From Puniceicoccaceae bacterium K14 (GTDB taxonomy: Bacteria; Verrucomicrobiota; Verrucomicrobiia; Opitutales; Opitutaceae), in contig JAKYXN010000021.1 of assembly GCA_022538095.1 (NCBI GenBank), positions 16,905 to 80,904 on the forward strand: 64,000 nt of DNA, read 5' to 3'. The position numbers and the translations under genes are program-made. Each line of letters starts with the position of its first letter. The first letter of the stretch is position 1. This document shows positions 7,548 through 17,600 of this stretch, in pieces. The notes below the pieces were generated by a model. The model worked only from the letters and a program-made list of their open reading frames with translations. It was not told the DNA's origin and ran no database searches.

Positions 7548-8003
7548 ATGACTGATTTGAATGAAATCCAGCCTACCGCGATTGAGCTTTTGAATGGGAG
7601 CGCTTATTTCTCTGACTTGGGCATGACTTTTAATGAGTCGATCTTTGCTCGTTCGGAAAATGTGGGTGCGATTCCTTCTGAAATGGAGGGGGTTTTGAAT
7701 TCGAAGGGCGTGTATGGCTCTGTACTGGTTCCGAATGGGGGTGTGAGCGAGCAGGCTGTATCGGGCGTAGCGGACATGAGATTTGTGCTTGGAGTAGCTA
7801 TTTTTGAAAATCCTAAGACGAATCGGGATGGGAATGACGGATACAAGGCGATGCCGATGGATTTAGTGCAAGAAACGATCGTGGCGGTAAAGGAGCACTC
7901 TAATTTTAAGTTGCTGGAGGGAGAATTTTATAAGACGCGCTGGGATGATGGTCTGAGCGTATGGGTATACGAAGTATTTTTTATGGTGGATGTGTTGCTT
8001 TGA
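7548..8003 (+). CDS. putative tail terminator protein
   Basis: A 151-residue protein with AAAGGAGGG just before ATG 7548. Order is the main evidence: it lies immediately upstream of the tail-tube gene, where gpU-type tail terminators (about 130-160 residues) sit in siphophages. The fold prediction from sequence (mixed alpha/beta; DLVQETIVAVKEHSNFKLLE then beta strands with YKTRWDDGLSVWVYEVFFMV) fits that family. It would stop tail-tube polymerisation and join the head. No signature residue is known to me, so this is a context call. Confidence 0.55.
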   Translation: MTDLNEIQPTAIELLNGSAYFSDLGMTFNESIFARSENVGAIPSEMEGVLNSKGVYGSVLVPNGGVSEQAVSGVADMRFVLGVAIFENPKTNRDGNDGYKAMPMDLVQETIVAVKEHSNFKLLEGEFYKTRWDDGLSVWVYEVFFMVDVLL

Positions 8004-8074
8004 CGGGGCGCATTTCACGGGAAGTTTAGGACGCTGGCTAATCTCCAAATAGATAAAAAAGGAGTTAGCAAAAA

Positions 8075-8542
8075 ATGGCATTACCAACTAAAGCAAACGT
8101 AGCTGCGGATACGTTTAAACCAGTACATATGTGGGCGGTTATAACGCCTGATGGTGGTTCGGCGATCGAGGCCAAACCAAAAAAAATGACGCGTAATTTT
8201 TCTATCAGTACGATTGATAGAAAGGTTCCACAAGGGGATTTCCTAGTTGCAGATGTGACATTCCCAACAACCAAGGAAGATTCGTTCACCTTGGAATTTG
8301 AGGAATTTAACCAAGATGTATATGATTTGGCATTTGGTGGAAGTTTCACGGTGGGAACGTGTCAAATCTTCGCTACGGATCCACGGGATGCGGCTGGAGA
8401 TGTGAAATACAAAACGGATGTATTCCCTTGTCAGGTTTTACCGGAATCTGGTGAGAGCTTGGACGCGGAAGCATTATCTGGATTTTCGATCAAAGTCGTA
8501 CCTGGAACCAATGCGGTTGTAACCTGGAATGGACTTGCTTAA
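8075..8542 (+). CDS. major tail tube protein
   Basis: A 155-residue beta-rich protein with a strong AAAAGGAG site upstream. Segments such as KMTRNFSISTIDRKVPQGDF and EDSFTLEFEEFNQDVYDLAF, plus a Gly/Thr-rich C-terminus, are typical of siphophage tail tube proteins that stack as hexamers around the tape measure. It is preceded by the terminator-like gene and followed by two overlapping chaperone genes, the standard tail order. Its TAA overlaps the next ATG (TAATG). Confidence 0.7.
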   Translation: MALPTKANVAADTFKPVHMWAVITPDGGSAIEAKPKKMTRNFSISTIDRKVPQGDFLVADVTFPTTKEDSFTLEFEEFNQDVYDLAFGGSFTVGTCQIFATDPRDAAGDVKYKTDVFPCQVLPESGESLDAEALSGFSIKVVPGTNAVVTWNGLA

Positions 8543-8952
8543 TGAGCGAGGGGGTAGATAGCGATCTGCTCGAGCGTATTGAGAAACGCCGGAACCTTCT
8601 ACAGCATGAGGAGGTTTCGGTGGAGTACCTGGATGGAGAGAGGGAGACTGTGACTGTGTGGCAATTGCCGATACGGGTAGTGGAGTCTCAGGCTTTCCAG
8701 GCTAACTGGCATTTGGAGTCTTATCTTTTGTGGGTAGCTACTAAGCTGAAAGGTGGCGTGGCAGCTCCGGAGGAGTGGGGCGATGGGCTTACGGGGGATA
8801 GTCATGATAGGGTGGTGGATCTCGCGCGAGAGCTGAACCGCCCGTCCTGGCTCCGGAGGAACCTTCGAAGGGTGAGATGGTTGACGGACATTGGGTTCCT
8901 CGACGCAAAATCTGCTTCTTCGACTGGATCCTCGACGCCGCCGGAGAGTTAG
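8542..8952 (+). CDS. tail assembly chaperone (gpG-like)
   Basis: A 136-residue cytoplasmic protein between tail tube and tape measure genes, where gpG-like chaperones that coat the tape measure protein lie. Mostly helical, with a Ser/Thr/Pro tail (SASSTGSSTPPES) that looks like out-of-use coding sequence past a frameshift point. The -1 frame is open from 8811 and continues to 9266, so ribosomal slippage could append the next product, as in lambda gpG-T. The clearest slip position in the overlap is the A_AAA run at 8907-8912. RBS is weak; TAATG overlap suggests re-initiation. Confidence 0.65.
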   Translation: MSEGVDSDLLERIEKRRNLLQHEEVSVEYLDGERETVTVWQLPIRVVESQAFQANWHLESYLLWVATKLKGGVAAPEEWGDGLTGDSHDRVVDLARELNRPSWLRRNLRRVRWLTDIGFLDAKSASSTGSSTPPES

Positions 8953-9266
8953 GACGCGAGATTGAAGAGATCAGGGATATGTCCCTGCAGCACGTAAAGA
9001 TGCGGCTTAGGAGCGTGGATCGCCTACGGGCAAGACGCGAGTTGGAGAGATTGAATACGCTGGTCCGTATCCAAGATGCGGTAAATGACGGGAAGAAGGG
9101 CAATAAGAAACTAATGAAGTATGCCAAGAAATTGGAAAAGAACGCGGGATGGGGTCTTGCACCTGAGCAGGAACGAGAAGAGGCAGCGGTGAACGCGGTC
9201 GATTTCATCGAAAGCATGAAAAAAGCCGAGAAACGCAAGGCGATGGCTGAGCGGACGGGCAAGTAG
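8877..9266 (+). CDS. tail assembly chaperone extension (gpT-like)
   Basis: A 129-residue frame in -1 phase relative to the gpG-like gene, overlapping it from 8877 to 8952 (the frame itself is open from 8811). Very rich in Arg, Lys and Glu and helical (REIEEIRDMSLQHVKMRLRS, ELERLNTLVRIQDAVNDGK). Lambda-type T domains recruit the tape measure protein. It may be made as a frameshift fusion, or start independently at ATG 8877 where AAGGGTGAG provides a modest site, or at ATG 8979. It ends 2 bp before the tape measure start. Confidence 0.65.
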   Translation: MVDGHWVPRRKICFFDWILDAAGELGREIEEIRDMSLQHVKMRLRSVDRLRARRELERLNTLVRIQDAVNDGKKGNKKLMKYAKKLEKNAGWGLAPEQEREEAAVNAVDFIESMKKAEKRKAMAERTGK

Positions 9267-9268
9267 AG

Positions 9269-12200
9269 ATGGCTGATAAGAAGGAGATAGTCGATATCCT
9301 GCTGAAGATCCGAGAGGATCAGGCGGAGCGTAAGCGTTTGTTGAATGGTTTCATCGAAATGCAGACGCAGGTGAACAAGCTGCAGGGCTCGCTGGAGAAG
9401 ACGCTGAATAACCAATATGGGGGCGGTCTGGTAAAGGGTTTGTTGACGGCTACGGGTATTACTGTGGGACTGAATGAGGCGTTCCAGGCGACGAAGCGTT
9501 TTGTAGAGCGTGGTATCGATTTCTCGGCTACTATTGAGCAAAACCAGGTAGCGTTTGAAACGTTGCTAGGTGGAGCGGATGAAGCGCAAACGCGGGTTGC
9601 GGAGTTGGTAGACTTTGCGGCGGTGACGCCGTTCCGTTTTGCGGGTGTAGTGGATGCAAACCGACAGTTGCAAGTTTTGACGGATGGGGCTTTGGCAACG
9701 ACGGATGGCTTGCGTATTGTGGGTGATGCAGCGGCGGCTACGGGGCGCGACTTTAGCCAAGTGGCGTTTTGGGTGGGTCGTGTGTATGCGGGTCTTAAGA
9801 GTGGCGAACCGATTGGTGAGGCGACGCTTCGCTTGATTGAGATGGGTCTAATATCGGGCGAGACATCGCGCGAGTTGCAACGACTGGCGACGAGCTCGCA
9901 CTCTGCGGATGATGCGTTCCAGATAATCGAGCGTACCTTTGAAAATACGTCTGGTGCGATGGAGAAGCAGAGTCGTACGTTTAAGGGCTTGAGCGCTACG
10001 GTAGCGGACACGCTTGATGTGATGGCGAGCGATTTGACGCGACCGATATTTGACCACCTCAAGAACACAATGGAGGAAGTGCTTGAGCTGATTGGGGCGT
10101 TGCCTTCTGAGGTAGAGGTAGCTCGCAAGAAGTTGCGTTCTATTGGTGGTGACGTAGTGAGCTCGATCGATAACCTTACGAATGCAGAGGATCTGCCAAA
10201 GACACTGGAAGAGGTGAGCCGGCAGATGGATATTGCTCGCAAGAAGGCGAACTCGTTGGAGTTGGCTTTGAGAAGTTCTTTGGAGGTGAAGGGGTTCCAG
10301 CCTACTGGCAATGAGCAGACATCGCTAGCCGGCGATATCGCTCGTGGAGCGGGTAATGCTGCTATAGCGACGGGCGATGCGCTTAAGAGTTTGGTGGGTG
10401 TAGACAGTAGTCCGTACTCTGATGAATCTATAGAGCGAACGCGTGAGATAACGAAGAATTTGCGGGCGGTTAAAAGCGCCTTGGCTGAGTTGGAATTTCG
10501 TGAGGAGCAGTTGCAGGGGCTGCTTGGTCCTAGAACTCAGGAGAGAATCGATGCGTTGGAGGAGCGTATTCAACGGTTGAATGAGACGGGTCAACGTAGG
10601 CTGAGTATTGGCAGCAAGGCGGAACTGGTACGGGCGGATGCGACTACTGGTCTTTTGAAAACGGAAGAGAATCGATTGAGAGTGGCTGAAGAGCAGCTCC
10701 GAATCGTCCGGGAAGGGATTACGACCAAGATTGAAGAAAACGCGTTGGCTAAAGAGGAGGAAACGCGCCTGAATACGGCGAAGACGCGTAATAGTGAACT
10801 GCTTGAGGGGTCTCAAAAGATAATCGAAGCGGCGGTAAAGGCTGCGGATGCGTATGAATTGCAGAATGGCTCCTTGGAAGAGCAGCAGGGTCGATTGCAG
10901 GAGCGTTTGACTTTGCTTGGGCTTGAGCAGGAAACCGAGCTTGAGAATTTGAAGCTTTTGGGTGAGCAGGCTGCTATCGATGAATCGAATGCTGAATTCA
11001 CGGTAAAGCGTCTTGATTTGGTGAAGCAAATTGAAGCGGTAGCTGGACGTATCCAGCGACGTGATTCGCAGGCGGCGGATAAAGCGAAGAGCGACTCCGA
11101 AAAAATCGCAAGGGAAGAGAAGAGGCTTGAACGTGAACGGCTGCGGGCGCAGAGGGAGAATTTTGATACACAAGAGTTGAGCTTGCGATTGGTGATCGAC
11201 CGTATCCAGCACGAGAGGCAATTGCTGGAGTTGAATGGTGTGACTGCGGATGAGCGTAGGAAGCAAGGAGAGTTGCTTGAAGCGGAACAATTGGCCCTAG
11301 CGAAGATAATTGCTTTAAAGAGGGAGGAGCTTTCTTTGGCATCGACTCCGCGCGAGAAGGTAACGATCGAGACGGAAATCCAAAACCTGGAACAGGAGAG
11401 TGTGATAAATGAGCGTAGCAATGAAGTGACTACGCGGGCGCAGGAAAGTCAGGAGGCGTTTGATACGCGGGGTGACCCGGATGTGAGTTTTCAGAATTTG
11501 GGCGAGGCGCGGTTGGCGGCTTTGCAAGACTATGTGACGCAGGCGGGGACGTTGAATGATAATTTTTACCAGTCGCTTCTGGAGATAAATAACACTCTGG
11601 AAAGCAGTATTGCGGAATCGATCGAGGGGTTGATCTTGGGTACGGAGTCTTGGGGGGAGGCGTTGCAGAATATCGCTGCGACTTTTGGGACGAGTATTGT
11701 ACAGAGTATTGCTCAAATGGCGGCGAAGTGGATAACCTCGCGCATTGCGATGGCGGCGGTGGATAACACGCTGCGAGCGCAATCTACGGCTGCAAGCGCA
11801 GCGGAAGCGGGGACATTAACGGCTACTTGGGCGGCTCCGGCGGCTCTAGCTTCTGTAGGATCTTATGGGTCTGCGTTGGCGTTTATCCCATTGATGTTGG
11901 CTGCTGTTGCGGGTGCTGTTGCTGCGTTTGAGACGGGTGGTGGAATCGATGGGGGCGAGCAATTGATTCGGGTGAACGAGAAGGGGCGTGAGTTTGTGAT
12001 AAACAACCCGACTTTAATCCGGTTTGGCGAGCAGGTGTTCAAAGATATGCAGAGTGGTAAGATAACGCCGCAAAACTTGGCGGAAGCGGGTGTTTCTAGC
12101 GGGGGGACGAGCTTTGCTAGTAGTTCGCCTAGGCTTTCTCAGAGCTCGGCAGAGGGCTCGAGTGCCAATAATGGTACCGGGGCGAATGAGGCGGCTCAGT

Positions 12201-12340
12201 CTGAAGGAGTTGCTGCCAATGTAAACGTTGGCGTTTTCGGTACAAAGGAAGAAACGATGAATTGGCTAAAGGGACAGGAAGGCGAGAAGGTAATTGTGGA
12301 TACGTTTAATCGTAACTCGGAGGTACTAAGCAAAGAATAG
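9269..12340 (+). CDS. tail tape measure protein
   Basis: A 1023-residue protein, the longest in the phage. Residues 45-270 match the tape-measure N-terminal domain (LLTATGITVGLNEAFQATKR, then DFSATIEQNQVAFETLLGGA, and TPFRFAGVVDANRQLQV). Residues 280-730 are long coiled coils rich in Glu, Arg and Gln. Hydrophobic membrane-active segments lie near 815-915 (ITSRIAMAAVDNTLRAQSTA; AFIPLMLAAVAGAVAAFETG). The C-terminus is Ser/Gly-rich. It sets tail length and helps DNA entry. With about 0.15 nm per residue, tail length would be near 150 nm, an estimate from the general rule. The start follows the gpT-like stop by 2 bp. Confidence 0.92.
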   Translation: MADKKEIVDILLKIREDQAERKRLLNGFIEMQTQVNKLQGSLEKTLNNQYGGGLVKGLLTATGITVGLNEAFQATKRFVERGIDFSATIEQNQVAFETLLGGADEAQTRVAELVDFAAVTPFRFAGVVDANRQLQVLTDGALATTDGLRIVGDAAAATGRDFSQVAFWVGRVYAGLKSGEPIGEATLRLIEMGLISGETSRELQRLATSSHSADDAFQIIERTFENTSGAMEKQSRTFKGLSATVADTLDVMASDLTRPIFDHLKNTMEEVLELIGALPSEVEVARKKLRSIGGDVVSSIDNLTNAEDLPKTLEEVSRQMDIARKKANSLELALRSSLEVKGFQPTGNEQTSLAGDIARGAGNAAIATGDALKSLVGVDSSPYSDESIERTREITKNLRAVKSALAELEFREEQLQGLLGPRTQERIDALEERIQRLNETGQRRLSIGSKAELVRADATTGLLKTEENRLRVAEEQLRIVREGITTKIEENALAKEEETRLNTAKTRNSELLEGSQKIIEAAVKAADAYELQNGSLEEQQGRLQERLTLLGLEQETELENLKLLGEQAAIDESNAEFTVKRLDLVKQIEAVAGRIQRRDSQAADKAKSDSEKIAREEKRLERERLRAQRENFDTQELSLRLVIDRIQHERQLLELNGVTADERRKQGELLEAEQLALAKIIALKREELSLASTPREKVTIETEIQNLEQESVINERSNEVTTRAQESQEAFDTRGDPDVSFQNLGEARLAALQDYVTQAGTLNDNFYQSLLEINNTLESSIAESIEGLILGTESWGEALQNIAATFGTSIVQSIAQMAAKWITSRIAMAAVDNTLRAQSTAASAAEAGTLTATWAAPAALASVGSYGSALAFIPLMLAAVAGAVAAFETGGGIDGGEQLIRVNEKGREFVINNPTLIRFGEQVFKDMQSGKITPQNLAEAGVSSGGTSFASSSPRLSQSSAEGSSANNGTGANEAAQSEGVAANVNVGVFGTKEETMNWLKGQEGEKVIVDTFNRNSEVLSKE

Positions 12341-12341
12341 T

Positions 12342-14150
12342 ATGGCGAATGTTTTTGATATAGATGTTGGTGGTTTCCAAGCGAAGGCGTTGATTTTCCT
12401 AGCGGACTGGAAAAATTCCGGACCTAAGATTCAGCACAGGCGTGAATCGCAGATAAAGGAAGGAGACAGCGGAAAGGAGCGTAGGAAGAATTCAGATGCA
12501 TCGATGCTGCTTACGCAGTACTATGACTTGCTAATGAATGAGGATCAGGCGGAAGAGATGCGCCAGTTGATTGGCGAGGTGGCAGAGGATCCTGATTTAA
12601 AAATAGCGGTGCCGATAATGGCAGATGCGTGGAAAGTGGATGATTTTGAATCCAATCGAATTTACGATGCTGAGTATATAATAAATTTCGACGAAGATTT
12701 GGGCTGCGACGTATATCATAAAGATGATACGTTGCCTAGTCCGTTGCAATACACGCTTATAGCTCCTTTGATGTTTGGCACGTTTGTCGTCGAACCAAGA
12801 GTAAAGCCGGTAAATGGAAAATCGGGGAAATGTCGATTGAGCGTGGTGGAGGATAGTCCTTATACTCATCGCATTGAATGGGTGGATGCGGGTGTCGGCG
12901 GAGATTGGCCAGTGAGTTTAGTTCCTGATTGGACCTCTGAGATTACGGAAGTTTCGAAGAATGGAATTCGCAGAACAAGCCTAGGCGCGATGCGAGAGAA
13001 GATGACGGACGGTCATGAGTACGCTCCCCGTTATGAACGGACTGGAAAGTTCCTGATGGATCGTGATCAAATGAAAAAGCTTTTGAGCTTTTGGAACGAG
13101 AAAAAGGGGCGCAATAAGAGTTTTGATGCTCCGCTTTGGTTTGATCCAGGGCTGCCTACAGAGGAGGCTCCGCATGGATATATAAGCCGGTTTAATTCTG
13201 AAAACCTGATTTTTGAATTTAGAACTAGATCTGCCGCGAATTGCGGTGTCCAGTTGGCAACGCTGCCTTGGGAAGGGGAAGGCAGTGAAGAGTTTGAACT
13301 GGATGAAGAGGTGGTCTTGTTTAAATTCACATACAAGAGTCCTACGCCCTATGTTTGGTTGTATACAAACTATGAGCACGATATCGTAAACTCTGAGGGC
13401 ACGTGGGAGAAGGCTCCCTTTGAGTTGAACGACAGGATTATAAGTAATATAAAGCTGCAGATTCGAAATTTTAACTTGAGCTCCCATAGGTTCGAGGGAA
13501 ATCCCCTCGAATTATTCATGCCGCATGGGGCTGACGCGGACATGGGTATAGAGGTTTTTACGGCTCCCTATAATGATTTAGATAACATGACCTTGCAACT
13601 ACGTGGGGAGGTGGATCCAAATAGTGTTGAGAGTGAGGGGCGTAGCATTAATGCGGAGTGTTCTCCTTTGGCTAATTTTCTAAATTCTCCATTTCCCAAT
13701 TTTTACGTTAGCGTTAAGTGCAATTGGAATTTGTTTTCTAGTCAGTGCGGGGTGAATAAGGCTGATTTTTTGAGGGAGGGCACGATTTCCAGCATCACGG
13801 ATACTGAGATTGTTGTCGCTCCTGTGCCTTTAAGTGGGGGAGTTCTCACGTACTCGAATGAGGATTACTATGGTGGAGGGTACTTGTGGATTGGAGACGG
13901 ATTGACTTATGAACGGAGGGAGATCTTGAGCTCTTCTGAATCGTCTGGAGATCAATACCTGAACATAGAACGGCCATTGCGTTTCCACGGCGTAGGCGAT
14001 ACGGTTTACTACCTGCCAGGATGCGACAAGACCGCTACGCAATGCAGGGATAAGTTTAATAATTTTGCGAATTGCAGCGCGTTTGAGTTCTTCCCAATCG
14101 AGGGACCGACAAACGAGCCGCTTGATGGTCCTTCTGGGACAAAGAAATAG
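12342..14150 (+). CDS. fused distal-tail and tail-hub protein with cysteine cluster (DUF2163/BR0599-like)
   Basis: A 602-residue protein. The C-terminal part (about 380-590) matches hub proteins of gene transfer agents and siphophages: CNWNLFSSQCGVNKADF, then a beta domain, then GCDKTATQCRDKF and NFANC. In lambda gpL and GTA hubs such cysteines hold a [4Fe-4S] cluster; five conserved-position Cys are visible here. The N-terminal 300 residues look like a separate distal-tail domain, which is an independent gene in GTAs. The protein would form the base of the tail below the tape measure. The neighbours (NlpC/P60, gpJ-like) are the expected tip set. Cluster binding is inferred from family knowledge. 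Confidence 0.8.
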   Translation: MANVFDIDVGGFQAKALIFLADWKNSGPKIQHRRESQIKEGDSGKERRKNSDASMLLTQYYDLLMNEDQAEEMRQLIGEVAEDPDLKIAVPIMADAWKVDDFESNRIYDAEYIINFDEDLGCDVYHKDDTLPSPLQYTLIAPLMFGTFVVEPRVKPVNGKSGKCRLSVVEDSPYTHRIEWVDAGVGGDWPVSLVPDWTSEITEVSKNGIRRTSLGAMREKMTDGHEYAPRYERTGKFLMDRDQMKKLLSFWNEKKGRNKSFDAPLWFDPGLPTEEAPHGYISRFNSENLIFEFRTRSAANCGVQLATLPWEGEGSEEFELDEEVVLFKFTYKSPTPYVWLYTNYEHDIVNSEGTWEKAPFELNDRIISNIKLQIRNFNLSSHRFEGNPLELFMPHGADADMGIEVFTAPYNDLDNMTLQLRGEVDPNSVESEGRSINAECSPLANFLNSPFPNFYVSVKCNWNLFSSQCGVNKADFLREGTISSITDTEIVVAPVPLSGGVLTYSNEDYYGGGYLWIGDGLTYERREILSSSESSGDQYLNIERPLRFHGVGDTVYYLPGCDKTATQCRDKFNNFANCSAFEFFPIEGPTNEPLDGPSGTKK

Positions 14151-14167
14151 TGGGGGTATTTTTAAAC

Positions 14168-14641
14168 ATGGCTATGTATTTTGGAAATGAGGAAAGCAGG
14201 GAGCGCTTACTGCTTGAGGGGCGTTCGTGGCTTGGTACTCCATTTTTTAAAAGGTCCAAAGCAAAGGGGGTTGGAGGTGGTGTTGATTGCGTGAATCTGG
14301 CGCAAATAATATATTACAACATTGGGGTCATTGATGAAATAAAGGATATGCCTGAATATAATCTTGATTGGCATTTTCATCAAGAGGATAGCTTATTGGA
14401 GAGGATTTTTAAAGAAATGTATCCAAATGAATTTGTCGAAATTGATATTTCTGATGGATTAATGGTCGGAGACTTGATGCTTTTTAATCCTATGGGGGCG
14501 TGTATTCATCATTGCGGTATACTATATAGAGATAATTGGGTACTGCATGCGATGGTTGAAAGAGGGGTCATTGAGACACATATAAGTACAAGTGAGAGGG
14601 CTTTTACATTGGAAAAAGTCTTTAGACCAATTAAGTTATGA
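14168..14641 (+). CDS. NlpC/P60 tail-tip peptidoglycan hydrolase
   Basis: A 157-residue protein of the phage NlpC/P60 class. The nucleophile region is GGGVDCVNLAQ (Cys about 42), and the histidine region is ACIHHCGILYRDNWVLHA. The Trp-Leu-Gly-Thr-Pro segment before the Cys is characteristic of tail-assembly peptidases. It cleaves peptide bonds of peptidoglycan during DNA injection, at the tail tip. I chose ATG 14168, which has a GGGGG run before it; a GTG at 14150 overlapping the previous stop would add six residues. The gene is more AT-rich than its neighbours. It ends in an ATGA overlap with the gpJ-like gene. Confidence 0.85.
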   Translation: MAMYFGNEESRERLLLEGRSWLGTPFFKRSKAKGVGGGVDCVNLAQIIYYNIGVIDEIKDMPEYNLDWHFHQEDSLLERIFKEMYPNEFVEIDISDGLMVGDLMLFNPMGACIHHCGILYRDNWVLHAMVERGVIETHISTSERAFTLEKVFRPIKL

Positions 14642-17600
14642 GCGCCTCGACAAAACCAGTAACAGAAACAGAGGAGCCTGAATTGTTTGGAGTTGAGGCG
14701 GATAGCACCGTATCGGCTCAGGAAAACATTCCGCTGCCTTGGTTCATTGGGCAGGCTCGATTGCCTTTAAGGTATATCACAGATGTTTTTTATCGATACA
14801 CTAAGTCTTCTAGCAGTGGCGGAGGAAAAGGAAAGTCTGGTGGGGCGCGAACATTGAATTACGGCTCTTTTGCTGCAGTGTTTGGGGTTGGTCCGATTGA
14901 TAAGATAAGCACGATCCTGTTTAATAACCGAATCGTTTGGTCTGGTTCGATTAGTAGGGATGAGTCGAACCCTGTTTATGCAGATATTTCTACGGCTGAT
15001 GGGAATTTTCGAATTTATTGGGGAACCGCGGCGCAGGAGAAGGATACTGTGCTTTTTGATAACTTAGAAGTGGATGAAGGTATGGAGTTTCCTCCATATA
15101 AAAACATCCCTTACTTGGTTTGCACTAAGGTTGCTTTTGGAACGGGGCTTAGACCGGAAAACATTGAAGTTCTTGTATGGAGAGCTCCGCATGCCGCCCC
15201 TGATTCGCTAGTCAAGAACTTAAGCTGGGAGGGTGGAAATGCCGTATCTGGTGTATCGGAAATATTGCTTAGTCCAATCTTTGGGGCTGGCATGAGCGAA
15301 GGCGATATAATCGATTTGGATAGCTGGGAGGATGCTTCAAGCAACACAGTTTATGCGGAAGCTTACGCGACGGACAGCAACCCGAGCCATGTTGCACTCT
15401 ATGGTCATATCTCTCCAAAGTTCACGCGAGTGACGACTTTTAAGCGGGCGATTTTGGATATTTTTAGTTACATAGACGCCTTCCTGAGTGTTCGTGAAGG
15501 GCGGTTCCACGTAGGTATCGTGAGACACGATGGGAGTCCTCATACGGGGTTGTCTGAGTTGACGCATCATGAGTTTACGAGCACGCCTAGGGTGGGAGCT
15601 GTTGAAAAGGACAATGTATCAAGAATAGTGACGAGCTACTATGATGCTGAACTGAAGTTCAAAAAGTCTATATCGGTAGGCGAATTGTCTAGTGAGTATG
15701 AGCGAAGTGATGGAAAACGTAAGACTCTGAAGCTTGAATTGGATCATTTTGTGACGTCTTGGCAGTCGGAACGTTACTCAAAAAAAGCAGCTCTCATCCA
15801 AAAACTGCGTATAAACGAAATTACGGGGCGCGTTTTCTCGGATGCCCTTCAAGGAAGGACTATAGGAGACTTTGTTACTATAAATCTGCCAGCTAGCGAA
15901 CTGAATGTGGATTGCTTTATATCGCGAGTGGAGCGACGTATAGGCGATGTGGATATGCTGGTGACTTTAACGCAGGATTTTAGCAGTATTCCGAAGCCAT
16001 ATGTTGAACCGCATAATTTGCGGCCGTCTATCAATATTGATACTCCAACTCCAATATTGAACTACAAGTTGATGCAAGTGGTTTATTTTGCGACAATGAC
16101 GCGGCCACAGGTTTTTTTATTGGCAGAAAAACCGCAATCCGATGCGATTGGATTCAATGTTCACTATAGTGATGACGACACGACTTTTGATGAGATCGGA
16201 AACCAGGAAGTATACTCGTTGCGAGGGTCGGTCGTGAATGTGGTTGCTGATACTGACACGACTGTGAGAGTGAATGCGTCTGGGTTTGATATCAATATTC
16301 TGCAGAGTCGGAGTGGATCCAGCCAAAAGGCTGATGATCTAATACTTGTAATTGAAAATGAGATACTTAGTGTCGGGGATGTTGTAGCACTGGGGAATGA
16401 TGAGTATGATGTAAGCGTATTGCGAGGGCGGCAGAACACGGGTGCGGCTAACCATAGTATTGCTGATGAGGTGTGGATTGCTTTCAGGCCAAATTTGACA
16501 GTGATCGACTACACGGGGTTTCCTGATGGAGATGAAGACGGATATTTTAAACTTCAGCCATACAGCTTTCGAGGTCCGTCGAGCCTAGCGGAGGCGACGA
16601 GCTTTGTGCATACATTCTTAGATACTGTCCTTGAATCAGCACAGAATGTGACGATTGAAAGTGGAAGCGAGTGGCTGACTCGGCACAATTCAAGTGTCTT
16701 AAGCGGCGCGTATGTGACTTGGGATGAATCTATTGACCCGGTGAGGAGCGGTTGGGAAGTTCAATGGGCAAAAACGGCGGATGTTGGCTTGGATATTTGG
16801 TCGAGCGTATTTACGCAAACACCTGGAATATTAATAAACCCTGTTTCTGATAGAGTAGACTATACGTTTCGAATCAGACCACTGGCTTTTGGAGAATTTG
16901 AATACAATTGGGTCTCGGAAACTCACACGATTATAGGTAAAACGTCTCGGCCTGCGAATCCAACAAACTTGAAAGTTACTCCGATCGTAGGGGGCTTGAA
17001 TGTGACGTTTACGCCTGCTCCGGACTTGGATTTGAATTACACATGGTTGCAAATTCAGACTTCGCCTAACTTTAGTTTCTTTGCTGGGTACCTAACTGCC
17101 GTATATGGTAGCAGTCATACATACCACGGATTGAGCCCCGACAATACGTATTATATATGGGCTACTAGTATAGATACGAGTGGCAATCCTGCTAGTGGTT
17201 TTATTGGGTCTGTATCTGGAAAACCAGAGGCTCAAGCAGTTGGAGTTATTGAGAAGTTTGCCGCCATCAAACCGAAAAGTGAGTTCTCATCGATTGCAGC
17301 AGGGGCATACGAAGAGATCGAGGTGGATATGCCGGGGGCACAGGTGGGCGATATTGTGAAGGCGACTTCGCGTAATGCTTTGATTCCGCATAATCTGCGT
17401 GTTGAAGAAGTGGCGACGGTTGATAAGGTCATCATTTATATAAAAAATGAAGGCACTGCCGTGTTTGATGCGTTTGACTTAGAGTTCGATGGAACATGGA
17501 CACCGGGCGATGGAATTAATACCGGAGCGCCGGAAGAGCCTATTCCGGATGTGGAAGGGGAAGCGCAGTATGGATGGTTGGATTTGTCGGCGGGCACAGA

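Noticed and set aside
8789..9541. 250-aa minus-strand open frame
   Set aside because: Antisense to the tail chaperone and tape measure genes; low-complexity Arg/Leu/Ser composition of a shadow frame, no ribosome site.
9319..11421. Several long minus-strand open frames (up to 330 aa) under the tape measure gene
   Set aside because: They mirror the codon bias of the long + gene and show no recognisable domain.
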